Positions 1-10,379 of a stretch of 64,000 bases of DNA are shown one piece after another. The stretch is from Zea mays. Lineage: Eukaryota; Streptophyta; Magnoliopsida; Poales; Poaceae. How positions within the stretch are numbered: position 1 is the first letter of the stretch; each line of letters begins with the position of its first letter. The stretch lies in assembly GCF_902167145.1 (NCBI RefSeq), contig NC_050104.1, forward strand, positions 93,259,849-93,323,848, read 5' to 3'. Made by a program: the position numbers and the translations under genes. A model generated the notes under the pieces. That model saw only the letters and a list, made by a program, of their open reading frames with translations, made no database searches and was not told where the DNA came from.

Positions 1-942
1 TCGCCGGCTTCGAGAATCTTCAACGACTCGTCCGCTATAATTCACCGGACATGTCCGGTGTGCACCGGACTGTCCGGTGCAACCCCGGAGCAACAGCTAC
101 TCGGCACCAACGGCTACCTGCGACGCAATTAATGCGCGCGCAGCGCGCGCAGAAGGCAGGCGCGCCCATACTGGCGCACCGGACAAGGAACAGTGCATGT
201 CCGGTGTGCACCGGACATCCAGGCAGGCCCACAAGTCAGAAGCTCCAACGGTCAGAATCCAACGGCAGTGATTACGTGGCGGGGGCACCGGACATGACCG
301 GTGTGCACCGGACTGTCCGGTGCGCCATCGAACAGACAGCCTCCCAACGACCACTTTTGGTGGTTGGGGCTATAAATACCCCAACCACCCCACCATTCAT
401 TGCATCCAAGTTTTCCACTTCTCAACCACTTACAAGAGCTAGGCATTCAATTCTAGACACACCAAAGAGATCAAATCCTCTCCAACTCCACACAAGTCTT
501 TAGTAATTAGCGAGAGAGATTTGCCGTGTTCTTTTGAGCTCTTGCGCTTGGATTGCTTCTTTTCTTTCTCACTTGTTCTTGTGATCATCACTCAATTGTA
601 ATCAAGGCAAGAGACACCAATTGTGTGGTGGCCCTTGCGGGGAAGTTTTGTTCCCGACTTTGATTTGAGAAGAGAATCTCACTCGGTCCAAGGGACCATT
701 TGAGAGAGGGAAGGGTTGAAAGAGACCCGGCCTTTGTGGCCTCCTCAACGGGGAGTAGGTTTGCGACAACCGAACCTCGGTAAAACAAATCCGCGTGTCA
801 CACTCTTTATTTGCTTGTGATTTGTTTTGCACCCTCTCTCTCGCGGACTCGTTTATATTTCTAACGCTAACCCGGCTTGTAGTTGTGTTTATATTTGTAA
901 ATTTCAGTTTCGCCCTATTCACCCCCCTCTAGGCGACTATCA
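1..942 (+). repeat. Sirevirus (Ji/Opie-type) LTR, right-hand 942 bp
   Basis: This is the 3' portion of an LTR related to those of element F (46272-55778). It shares the CCGGAC/GTCCGG palindrome field, the TATA hairpin at 359-389, and the Sirevirus LTR terminus CACCCCCCTCTAGGCGAC before a terminal CA at 941-942. The first ~265 bp of the LTR lie left of the window. No PBS follows position 942, so this is either the 3' LTR of an element to the left or a solo LTR. Long frames here in several phases are palindrome by-products, not genes. Confidence 0.85.
359..389 (+). promoter_or_regulatory. TATA box inside an 11-bp inverted repeat (Sirevirus LTR)
   Basis: TATAAATA lies at 371-378. It is flanked by perfect 11-bp arms, GGTGGTTGGGG at 359-369 and CCCCAACCACC at 379-389. 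This is the likely core promoter of the LTR. The same arrangement occurs at 46990-47020 and 55195-55225. Confidence 0.7.
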
Positions 943-2023
943 AGTCTCAGTGTAGTGTCTCCGTCTGAGTCGATTAAGGACCGTACCGATGTAGGCTTGA
1001 TGATTGAGGACCTTTTAACTAGCCACATGCCTCGTCATGGGTAAGCTTTGCCTCGGGTAGACCAATACCAGAAAGGCCACCACACAATGGGAGTGGAGAG
1101 ATGGCGAGAGTAGCATGTACCCTCCGTGGCAAGAGGCTGGACGGTGGTGTATATGTGCTCTCGATTGGCGTGAACCCGGTCTGGTCTTGAGAAACCTGGT
1201 GGCGAGTTGACATATGCAATGGTTAAGTGCTACATATGTCGTGTGGTTGGAGATCCCCAGCTGGGTATTAATCGATTCGGATCGCCGTTACTTCTCGGAC
1301 ATGAAGACTTGGTCACTGACCTACACGTAGCAATCCAGTAAAGTAAAAGAGTGATAAAAGACGGCTAGTGTAGGCCAAGTGCTTGAACTAGGGTAGAAAG
1401 AACTCTAGACACGGGTAATGACTTAACCTGATAATAAAACTGGATTTTTAAGGATCCACTATTAGTAAGTCTTTGATTCTTGATTAGCCTTACCTTGACT
1501 CCCTCAAGCCAGCATATCCTTGAGAGTTTTTCTTTTGTCGGGTAAGACTTGCGAAAGTACACTCCGTACTCAGGGTTTTCAAACCCATGTTGTTGTAGGT
1601 GAGGAAACAACGGAGTTTTGCTGTTTTTTTTCTAAGGTGGTACCAAAAGAGGAGCCAAATCCGTTATCGTGGGTGTGGGAGGATGCTTGCCTCCCAATTT
1701 GAAAACACTAAACTTTTGTGCGGGAGGGTGTTTTGCCTCCCTGGTTTGTAATAATACTTTATGCACTCTTAACACGCGGTACTGTAATAATACTCTCTCT
1801 ATATATTTTATGAATGTAAATTAAGTTATTGTAATCCACTTCCGCTTATTCTTTCCTCCGATGTGATGTAATATCTACGTGATGGGTGAAACGCTCTTGG
1901 GCGATGTAATGAGGATACAGAGTACCGAACTTGTCGAGTGATTATGTGCACCTACATGGTTGTCTGAGGTCCTTAGGACAAGGACATCTGTAGGTGGGCC
2001 TAATACCTTGGGAGGTTCCGTGA
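943..2023 (+). repeat. Unassigned LTR-like fragment
   Basis: About 1.08 kb of non-coding sequence lies between the Sirevirus LTR and a chromovirus-type LTR fragment. It ends in GTTCCGTGACA at 2023, which looks like an LTR 3' terminus on the + strand. The sequence has the texture of a maize Gypsy LTR, with repeated GATGTAAT blocks and several TGTAATAATACT-like stretches around 1748-1795. No matching second LTR is in the window and I cannot name the family. No gene is visible. Confidence 0.45.
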
Positions 2024-4640
2024 CAATACTAATCATAATAGTTCAACCCAAAAAGGTATTTTCAAGGACAGGATAATGGAGAACTAGTCAAATCCTTAGG
2101 TTGATCATGGTAAGTGGGAGAGTAAATTATGAAGTAAGTAGGACATAATGGGTCAGAGGACACTTGCCTTCACCAAGTTGCCGCTCAGGGATTTCTCCTA
2201 TAACTCCCTCGGGAATCACACACTTGGGGAATAACAAAAGAACAATACACCAAACATTTGCAACACAGTAAACACAAGTTCAATAGAAAGGTAAAGACAA
2301 TAAGGTGCTTCCTAAGTTTGGGGTAGTTCACTATGCCAGGTGGTTTATTATTCTCTAACCAAGTCTATCTTGTTATAACACTTGTTCAAATATAGTTAGT
2401 TTAGAGATGGGATTACTCATTGGATAGTGTTAGGTCTATAAACATAAGTATTTGAACATTTATTAGAGGTTCCTATCTTTATTTTATTTCTATCAAGGTT
2501 CCTATAGCATCAACTCTAATCTAGAGATCAACTATAAATTGGGATATGAAAACAGTAGATGAACATTATTTTAATAGGTAGACAAAAATATGATGAACAT
2601 TTTGCAATTTGAAGAACCTAATTTGGAGTTCATATGACACAGTTATGAATTTAGGAAGTTTTGGAATTTAAAACCCTATTTTAAACGCATTTCTCTGATT
2701 AAATAAAGACCTGAGGGCCTAACTGCAAGATTCCAGTGACCCGGGTAAAAGAACCAATGACTGCGAGTTCTATTCTTAGAAACCCAGGGGCACTTTAACA
2801 AAAGTGCCATGTGAAGTGGTATCAGGCTCCCTCGGCTGTTGGATCTCGGATCCACGACCGAGATTAGATCGGTTGGGCACGCAAGGGGCGCGCGGGCGGC
2901 CGATAGGTGGGGTCCAAGGGCAAGGCGCAGGTGTGGGCACGATGGCAGGCAGGTCGGGCCCAGTGGCAGGGGTAGGGTACGGGGATGGTCCTGGGTCGTT
3001 GGATGTTAGGCTAACGGTTAGGATTAGATACGATTTATTTAAAAAGGAACCGTTCGACCAGAGATGGATGGCAGAGATCGGATGGCTGGCCCCGGCCAGT
3101 TTTCCCTGGCCACCAGGGGCGGCGCCGCCCGTGTCCGCAGCGAGGAGCTCGCCGGAGACGAGGGGCGCGAGCGCTCCGGAGCTCTAAGGGCATCAGGGAT
3201 GACTCGAGAAGGTTAGGGGGAGTGCGGGGAACATGAAGGTGGGGATTAAATCAAGGTAGGGGCTCTAGAGGGTGGTGGCCCACGGCTCGGCGGTGGCGCC
3301 ACCTATCTCTGGCGAGGAATCGCGCGCAACAGAGAGTAAGGGAGGGAAAACAGAGGACAGGGAAGGTTTGTTACCTCAAGGGGAACCTCATGGACTTCTT
3401 GACGACAGCAGGGGCACGACGACGGCTCGGGTCGACGACGACGGCACCGTGGCTGCATGGAGGAGGGCGAGTGAGCACGGGCAGGGGAAATCAGAGGGGG
3501 ATAGGTCAAATTGGGGTGTGTCTTGAGCTGGCGGCTCCTCCCTAGCATGCTCTCAGCATTGGGCTGGGGTGGGGGTTCTGTGGACGAGTAAGGGCCCCTT
3601 TGGCAGGGCTCTGGCTTCTCCAAAAACGGCTTTGGCTCTGGCTCATGAGGTGAAGCCACTTCTTTAGATGAGCCAAAGCCATTCTGAAAAATCATTTGGC
3701 AAAATGGCTTATAGGTTGTTTTTCAGAAAGACCCTTGTATAGTTTGGACTGGTGGGAGGGCTATTGTGCGTGGCTAGGGATTGAGGGCAGGACCAAAAAA
3801 ATAATTTGGACTGGTGGGAGGGCTATTGTGCAAAAATGACGTGAGCTGAAGCCGGGTGAGCCACTTTTTTTGGCTCATGCCCTCTAGTTCATTTTGAAAA
3901 AGCACTTCACTGGTGAAGCCATTTGAAAAAGAGGTGTTTGGCATAACTTTTGCATGAGTCAGAGTCGAAGCTGAAAAATAAGCCCTACCAAAGGGGCCCT
4001 AAATGAGGTAAGGGGAGATTGAGTGGGGCTCTAGGGCTTCAAGTGGTCGAGGGCGGGGTGGTTGGGGGCTCGACACGCGTCGTGGGTGCGGAGTCCTCGG
4101 CGGGCGTGCGGGACACGCGGGTGGGTAGCTAGAGGGGACGGGACTAACAGGCAGGACCCATGGATCAGAGAGAGAGAGAGAGGGCACACGTGTGGGCGGG
4201 CAATGACGCCGACAAGCGGGGCCCTCCATGGAGAGATAGAGAGAGAGAGTGGGTGGGGCACGAGAGGGTGGGTCGGAATGGGCCGAAAGGCCGAGAGGGA
4301 GGGAAAGCGGGCTTCTTTGGGTTTTTCTTTTATTCTGGAATTTGAATTCCATTTTTTTATTTTCTCCTTTGAATTCAAAGGCAAATGAGCCACAACTTCA
4401 AAAAAAACACATCTCAAGCATGTGCATCACACAAAAATAAAGTTTGGGGTTCAGCATGATGCAACATCTCATACTCCCTTGGAGTTTTGCCTACTAGAGT
4501 ATATTTATATTTCCAAATAAAATAACCACTTCTACTATACAAAAGAGAAAAAATAAATGGCGAGAGAGGAGTAGAGAGGTAACACCTGAATTTGGTGGAT
4601 ATTAGAGAAGAAAATTTATACCACAAATTCAGGGTGTTAC
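2024..4640 (-). repeat. Truncated chromovirus-type LTR related to element B
   Basis: From 2024 onward the sequence aligns with the interior of the LTR of B. Shared blocks include GGACACTTGCCTTCACCA near 2160, TGAACATTTTGCAATTTGAA near 2595, and GGCTCCCTCGGCTGTTGGAT-like sequence near 2825. It ends with ...TTCAGGGTGTTACA at 4640, the reverse complement of a TGTAACACCC LTR start. The first ~1.2 kb corresponding to 15153-16340 is missing. It contains a MITE at 3592-3999. At 4451-4467 it carries an uninterrupted version of the site where element C inserted into B. Confidence 0.75.
3592..3999. mobile_element. Tourist-like (PIF/Harbinger) MITE, 408 bp
   Basis: The element is bounded by terminal inverted repeats. 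GGGCCCCTTTGGCAGGGCT at the left pairs with AGCCCTACCAAAGGGGCCC at the right (one mismatch). TAA target-site duplications flank it at 3589-3591 and 4000-4002. A trinucleotide TAA duplication with GGGCC-type ends is typical of Tourist/PIF-Harbinger MITEs. There is an internal direct repeat, TTTGGACTGGTGGGAGGGCT, at about 3746 and 3807. It has no coding capacity. Confidence 0.85.
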
Positions 4641-4949
4641 ATTGTGTAAGACTGTGAGAGACTTGGAGATTCCTCACAAACGAGATTGTGATATAAGGAA
4701 GAACAGTGGTACTCAAGTTTGATCTTTGGATCACTTGAGAGGGGTTGAATGCAACCCTCATCCATTGGGATGCCACAATGTGGAGTAGGCAAGCATATTA
4801 CGCTTGACCGAACCACGGGATAAAAAATGTCGTGTCTCTTGTGCTATTTTCTTTATTTTGATTTTTTTCTTTCCTCCTAAGTTCTCTATTCTCACTTGAG
4901 ATATTGCTTTAAGTCTAATTCATATCTTGATAGAGCAATCAAGTGAAGG
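4641..4949 (+). repeat. Old Sirevirus (Opie-type) LTR remnant, left part
   Basis: Text resembling the R-U5 part of a maize Opie-type LTR (the GTGTAAGACTGTGAGAGACT block and the ACCGAACCACGGGATAAA block). It continues at 15028 after the insertion of element A, whose TSD GAAGG is at 4945-4949 and 15028-15032. No coding sequence. Confidence 0.6.
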
Positions 4950-6251
4950 TGTAACACCCCAAATTTGGGGGTATAAAATTTCTTCTTCTAATATCCGCCA
5001 AATTCAGGTGTTACCCGCTTTCTTCCCTTTTCTCCTACTTTTGTTCCAAATAGTGGAGGCATTTTGTTTTATATATCCGTAAGCCTATAACCCTAAAAGA
5101 GTCCTTGATTGTTGCATAGCATGCTGAGACATTTTCATGTCGAATTGTTATGTTTGTGCATCCATTCAAACTCATTAAATATATTTTAATTTTTTATTTC
5201 AAAAACTATATTTGAATTCGAATAGGAATAGAGAAAAAGAAAAATAAGAACAATGAAAGAAAAGCCTCCCGTAGCCTCTCCTAGCCGGCCCTCCCCCCGC
5301 CAGGCCCGCTCCTCCCTCTCTCCACCCACCCGGCCTGCTCGCGTATCGGCCCAGAGGGACGCGCCAGCGCGTCGGCCCATGCTTCGCGCGGCCAGCGCCT
5401 TCCCATCTTCGCGGCCCAGCTCGCCCAATTCGCTCAGCCCAGCGTGCAGCGCGCCCACGGCGGCCCAACGGTGCACAGAGCGTGGACGCGCTCGTCCGCC
5501 TCGCGGGCGCTTGGTAGTTGCCCAGCGGCTGAAGCCGCCGCCACCATGCGCGGGCTCACGCACCTGCTCCATCTCCGTGCCACCCCTGTATGGTGGACCC
5601 GCAGGCGCAGTGCCACAACCGACTGCATGCTTCCCTCTCTAATCCCCTTCACGACGCACGTTCTAGACCTCCCCATAAACTCGAAACTGTTCGTCCCTGC
5701 ACAACCCTCTCGCCCTCACCTCCCTAGTGCTGCTCATTGCGCCGTCGTTCGTCGGACCCTCGCCATCACTGCTCGTCCGACGAGGTGAGCTCCCTTCTCC
5801 TCTCCCTAACTTTCTATTTTGCGTTCTTCCTCGTTGGCGGTAGCCGATTCGCCGTGCCCCTTCATTCCCGGCGTGCGCGCCGAGGGGCCATGGGCCATGG
5901 CCACGGTTCCCTCGTCTTCTTCCTTGCGTGCGGCGGTGCGGCACCGCACCCAATCCCCTGCGCGTGCAGGCCAGACCACCAGTAGGTGTGGCACCTCCGT
6001 CCCTCCCCTCGCGTGCCTTCTCCCGGCGCGAGCGCGTCCCTGCGCAGCGGAGCCGGTTGGCCCTGTGCGGCTGTGCCTGCGGCATGCCTCTGCGACACGG
6101 CGTGGCTCGACCCGGCATCACGCAATGGCCAGCGAGTGTGCGCAGCAGCCTACACATGCCCAGCGCGACGGCCAGGCCCCGACGAGATCTGCCCCGGCCA
6201 GCGAGCTCGGTGCCGAAGCCCCTCGCTCCGCTCCCAGCCCTCACTCCTGGC

Positions 6252-6821
6252 TAGTGCCGGGAATCTGGGCCGGGCTTTTCGGGCCAGCATGAGCACGGCC
6301 CAAAAATAAGAGCCCAAAGCACGGCCCGGCACGAAATAATATGGGCCGGGCTAGCACGGTCCGAAGACGGGCCTAGGCTAGGCCTCAAATTCCGACCCGT
6401 CGGGCCCCCGGCATGGCCCGCTTAGATGGTCCAGGCTTGGGCCGGCACGGCCCAATTAAGCCCAATCTATTTAATTTCTTTAATTTAGTAATATATCAAC
6501 TTTATATTATTGTTATATTTAGAGTTTATGTGGTTAAATGATACTAGAATTGTTTAATATCTTTAATTTAGTAAGCTATAAACTTTATATGGTTATAATA
6601 TTTTGATTTTATGTGGTCAAATATACGGGTCGGGCTTGGGCCGGTACGGCCCAATGAAGGCACAAGGTGGTTTAGGGTCGGGCTGGGCCACTGCTTTTAC
6701 ACTTCGGGCTAGCACGGCACGACCCAAAAATTATTTGGGCTTTCCTAGCCCGAACCCGTTTGGCATGAAGCACGATGGGCTTGGGCCGGGCTGGCCCGGC
6801 CCGGCCCAATTCCCAGCACTA
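6252..6821. mobile_element. hAT-like MITE, 570 bp
   Basis: The terminal inverted repeats are TAGTGCCGGGAAT (left) and ATTCCCAGCACTA (right). They extend into matching GGGCCGGGC-type sequence. The flanks are 8-bp direct repeats CTCCTGGC at 6244-6251 and 6822-6829; eight-bp duplications are characteristic of hAT. The interior is built of GGGCCGG/CGGGCTTGGGCC blocks around an AT-rich core, with no transposase frame. A 9-bp reading of the duplication (ACTCCTGGC) is possible and would suggest Mutator instead. Confidence 0.8.
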
Positions 6822-7769
6822 CTCCTGGCCATGATGATCTGCTCCTCGTAGGCCCCCTGCAGGAGCGCGCTCACCCAGGGCGCGGTCGAGCACAGTCCCT
6901 GTGCTGCGGCTAGCAGCAGCGCTCAGGCCAAGCGCACCCCCGGCAAACCCCCCTTCCCTGGCGCTAGAGGGGAATTTGCTATTTTGTCACTCTCAGTTGT
7001 GAACTTCTCTATTTTAGACTCAGGCCCACAAATCATAGACATAGATGGTCCCACAAGTCATAGACAGAGGGTCACATAATAGCATTTAGCCCACGTTAAA
7101 AAGGCTAAAATAGCAAATTTTTCGGCGCCCCAGAGCCCTGCTGAAGTTTTCCCCTTCCAAAAATGGCTGCCATCTAGAGGTTGAAGAAGGGTAACTGTTT
7201 CATGGAAGAAGACAACTCCTCTCGTCTGTGTGTTTCGTGTGGGAGAGAAAGGTGCATGGGCCCACCCGATTCCCTGCATGCCGCATGCACGGCAATCTCC
7301 ACACTCATGCATGCAGCAAAATTAGGAAACGGCCTGCGCCCCGCTCGCATGCACATGCACGCGCGCACCACATCCTAGCCCCACACCTGATCCCACCTCC
7401 CCTTGATCCTTTGTGGCTAAGACCCATGTGGTCCATTGTACCGTTAGTCTTTAACCAATAGAATAGCGCCACGTAGTCTAAATCCGAGAAACGCTAGTTA
7501 TTCAATATATATGTTGTGTTGCGAGTCTATCTTGACTCATTTCGGTCATAGCGACTTCGTAATAACCTCGACTACGTGTAGTAATATTATTTGGTTGCAA
7601 CACATGTTCTCGTTAATTAGGTAATTAATCCAAGATTTATTTGAATGACATTCTAATTAAAATTAAGATATAGTTTGAAAATGGTGATTTTATAGATGCA
7701 AGTTAATGTGGTTAGTGCCGACTCAGATGTTTTCAACTAATATTTGTTTAATGGAGACGTGACGTCTGT

Positions 7770-8480
7770 TTAGCTTTCCTCGCGTATCGTGCGCGTCATT
7801 CGCGTGTGTCATGCGTGCTGTCATGCGTGCTGTTTCGCACATGTTATCCGCATGTATCACGCGTGATGATCGCATGCGTAGCCGCACGTGGTCCGTGCGC
7901 TAAGTCGTGTGTGTCCGCGCGTCATCGCGCATTGTTCGCGCACTATCGCATTGCTCGCACGTTGTCGTGCACGTGTTCGCGTGTCATTCACGCGCTATTT
8001 GCGCGTCGTTGTCACTTCCTTCGCGCGTTCGTGCCGCGCGTCTGGTTCGTGTGTCGCGTGGCATCTACGCGTGATAATAAATTGTTGTCGCTTATAAATG
8101 CTCATGTCAATAACGTTAATTCGTTAGGTCACATACTTTAGATAATTAACTTAAGGTTTACTCGACTAATATTTATTAGATTAATATCCCAACTAGATTA
8201 AATGTGTAGTGTTCAATTCGCGCTTTTATAATAAACATTGATATGGCTAATATTAATTTAACTACTTTTTATTTATTCAATATTTGTTTAGTATAAACGC
8301 GTCACCTATTTAGTTTTCCTCGCCTCTCGCGCGTGTTGTTCCGTACGCAATGGCGTGCTCGTTCGCTCGTCGTTCGCTCTAGTCGCGCGTACTATCTAGT
8401 GCGTTGTTTCGCGCGTTGTCCACATGCTAAGCATGCGTGTCCGTGCGTCGTTTGCACGTTGTCGTGTTGTTTCACGTGTC
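7770..8480. repeat. CG-dinucleotide-rich degenerate repeat block in the element A LTR
   Basis: Sequence rich in CGCG, GTGCG and CGTGT words. It contains two related units introduced by AATATTTGTTTA (near 7739 and 8279), each followed by TTTTCCTCGC/TTTCCTCGCG-like text. A third, weaker unit appears near 8645-8720. No conserved protein is seen in the small frames (for example 7806-8141). Confidence 0.55.
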
Positions 8481-9885
8481 GTAAATTCATCTCGCTTAGA
8501 ATCCCCTGTTTTAATTAAAATTACTTAATTAACTGACATTTGTTAGTGCAGCAGGCTAATCAAAACTAAATGGTAGATATTATTTATATTTGATAGGATA
8601 ATTTCAATTCATGTAATTATAATTATGTCGAACTAATATTCTAATTAATACTTGCTTAGTGTAAAACACGTTAGCTTCTCGACCGTAGTCTCGGCCGCGG
8701 CGTTTCGTTTTCCTCGCGTGACCGTGGTAACGCACTCTATTTCGTTTTGTATGTTTTATTACGTTGGTATTTGTATGGTGTAATGTTCTTATGCATATAT
8801 GTGCTTGCTTGCTTGTGTCCGTTTGTCTTCACTTCGCGTTGCGATTAGAGTGCGATCCATCTCCAAGCTTCGAGGGATCAAGGATCAAGCATTGGCGACC
8901 AAGTGATTTAGCTCTTCGAGTTCTACGAGATCGAAGACCCTGAGCATCTGTTTGGTGAAGGCAAGTGTCCTCTGACCCATTATGTCCTACCTATTTATAA
9001 TTCACTATCCCGCATTACTTAATTGAAACTTAAGGGTTGACTAGCTTTCTATTTATCTTATCCATGTTTACCTTTTGGGTTATCATGGTTAGCTTTACGC
9101 TATTGCTTTACTATAATCAATGAACATGATGTGAATATTATGATATGATACTGTTATCTTGATTATGTTGATGAAATTGTGATACTCTAGGGGGCTCAGG
9201 CCTTTTTCCTAAGTACCTCTTCGTAAGGACCTGTTCGTGGAGTGACCACCCGGGATAACAGTGCAGCCATGACGGTGGAATGGGACGCCCTTAGCTGATT
9301 AATTAGATGAACCTGGGTGTAGTTGGCTTTGCCGGAGGCCCGTCAATGGGGGTCGGGGCGTAGTGCTCGCTCTGCCAAGGTTGGGGTGCAGAGGTTCATT
9401 CGATTTGGTTTTGTTAGTCACCCACCTTGGGGAGGTGTACTGCGTTTGTACGACTAGCGAAACCTAACGAGCAGCTATGCACCAGGGGAGTCTTTGTAAA
9501 GGTTATGTAGTGAGACCCTGCTAGGTCACCTTGGTAGTGATCAATGGAGAGTCATGATCTCCGGGCAGAATGGGAATCATGGCTTGTGGGTAAAGTGTGC
9601 GACTTCTGCAGAGGATTAGAAACTAATATATCAGCCGTGCTTACGGTTATGAGCGGCCTTAGGATCCTCTTTGATTAGAGATACATCTGGTTCGAGATTC
9701 AATTGTTCTATTAATGTTTTTGGTTCGATGATGACCATGATGTTCCTCGATGAGGAAATGGTTCACGTGTTGGCTATTACTAAAACTTGGCTTCCACTAA
9801 TAATAAATACCTGACCAACTAAAAGCAACTGCTTGAGCTTAACCCGACATAAAGCTAGTCCACCTCAGCCAAACGGGACATTTGC

Positions 9886-9907
9886 TGAGTACGTTGATGT
9901 GTACTCA
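9886..9907 (+). promoter_or_regulatory. Conserved LTR hairpin (element A copy)
   Basis: TGAGTAC (9886-9892) pairs with GTACTCA (9901-9907) across an 8-base loop. It is preceded by TTGC and followed by CCCTTGC. It lies about 360 bp from the LTR 3' end. The equivalent site in the 3' LTR (14646-14663) has lost the pairing. The role is unknown; see the finding on covarying hairpins. Confidence 0.5.
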
Positions 9908-10271
9908 CCCTTGCTTTCACAAAACACCAGATTGCCTTTGGTGCAATCTATGCTCAGATAAAGAAGAAGATGTCAAGGCGGATCTCCAGGAGTTCCAGGA
10001 CTTCGACGAGTTCGTGGATTAGGCTAGCGACCTCCCCCAGTCAGCTGCCTGTGGTGGGTTTATTTACGTTGGCTACGTTTTGATTCTGTGTACTTTGATT
10101 TATATTATGTAAATGACTCTAGTCTTTAATATCATTACTTACTCTTTATTGTAATTCAAAGCATTGTGCTATGATGAGTCATTTATGTAGTCATTGTGTA
10201 CGTGAATTTCTGATCCTGGCACGTACATGGTTCGCATTCGGTTTACCTTCCAAAACCGAGTGTGACATAAG

Positions 10272-10283
10272 TGGTATCAAAGT
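10272..10283 (+). other. Element A primer binding site (iMet tRNA type)
   Basis: TGGTATCAAAGT starts 4 bases after the LTR end. It resembles the TGGTATCAGAGC complement of the plant initiator-Met tRNA 3' end. Confidence 0.75.
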
Positions 10284-10379
10284 CGTGCTCACTGTAGGAC
10301 CGCTATCCTAGAGTAGCATTGGTCGTTTTAAAGACTTATTGATTATTACTTCACCTCATCCTTGATGCTGCTTCAAAAT

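Larger units (their letters stand above)
4950..10267 (+). repeat. Element A 5' LTR (5318 bp)
   Basis: It runs from TGTAACACCCC to CCGAGTGTGACA and is followed by the PBS. In order it holds an AT-rich start, a GC-rich block (about 5270-6250), a hAT-like MITE (6252-6821), a CG-dinucleotide-rich block (about 7770-8480), a Gypsy-LTR conserved block (about 9180-9670), and a terminal block with a hairpin at 9886-9907. The pieces 4950-6223, 7333-7376 and 9664-10267 correspond to the whole 3' LTR. The long GC-rich frames have no recognisable protein and are treated as non-coding. Confidence 0.85.
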
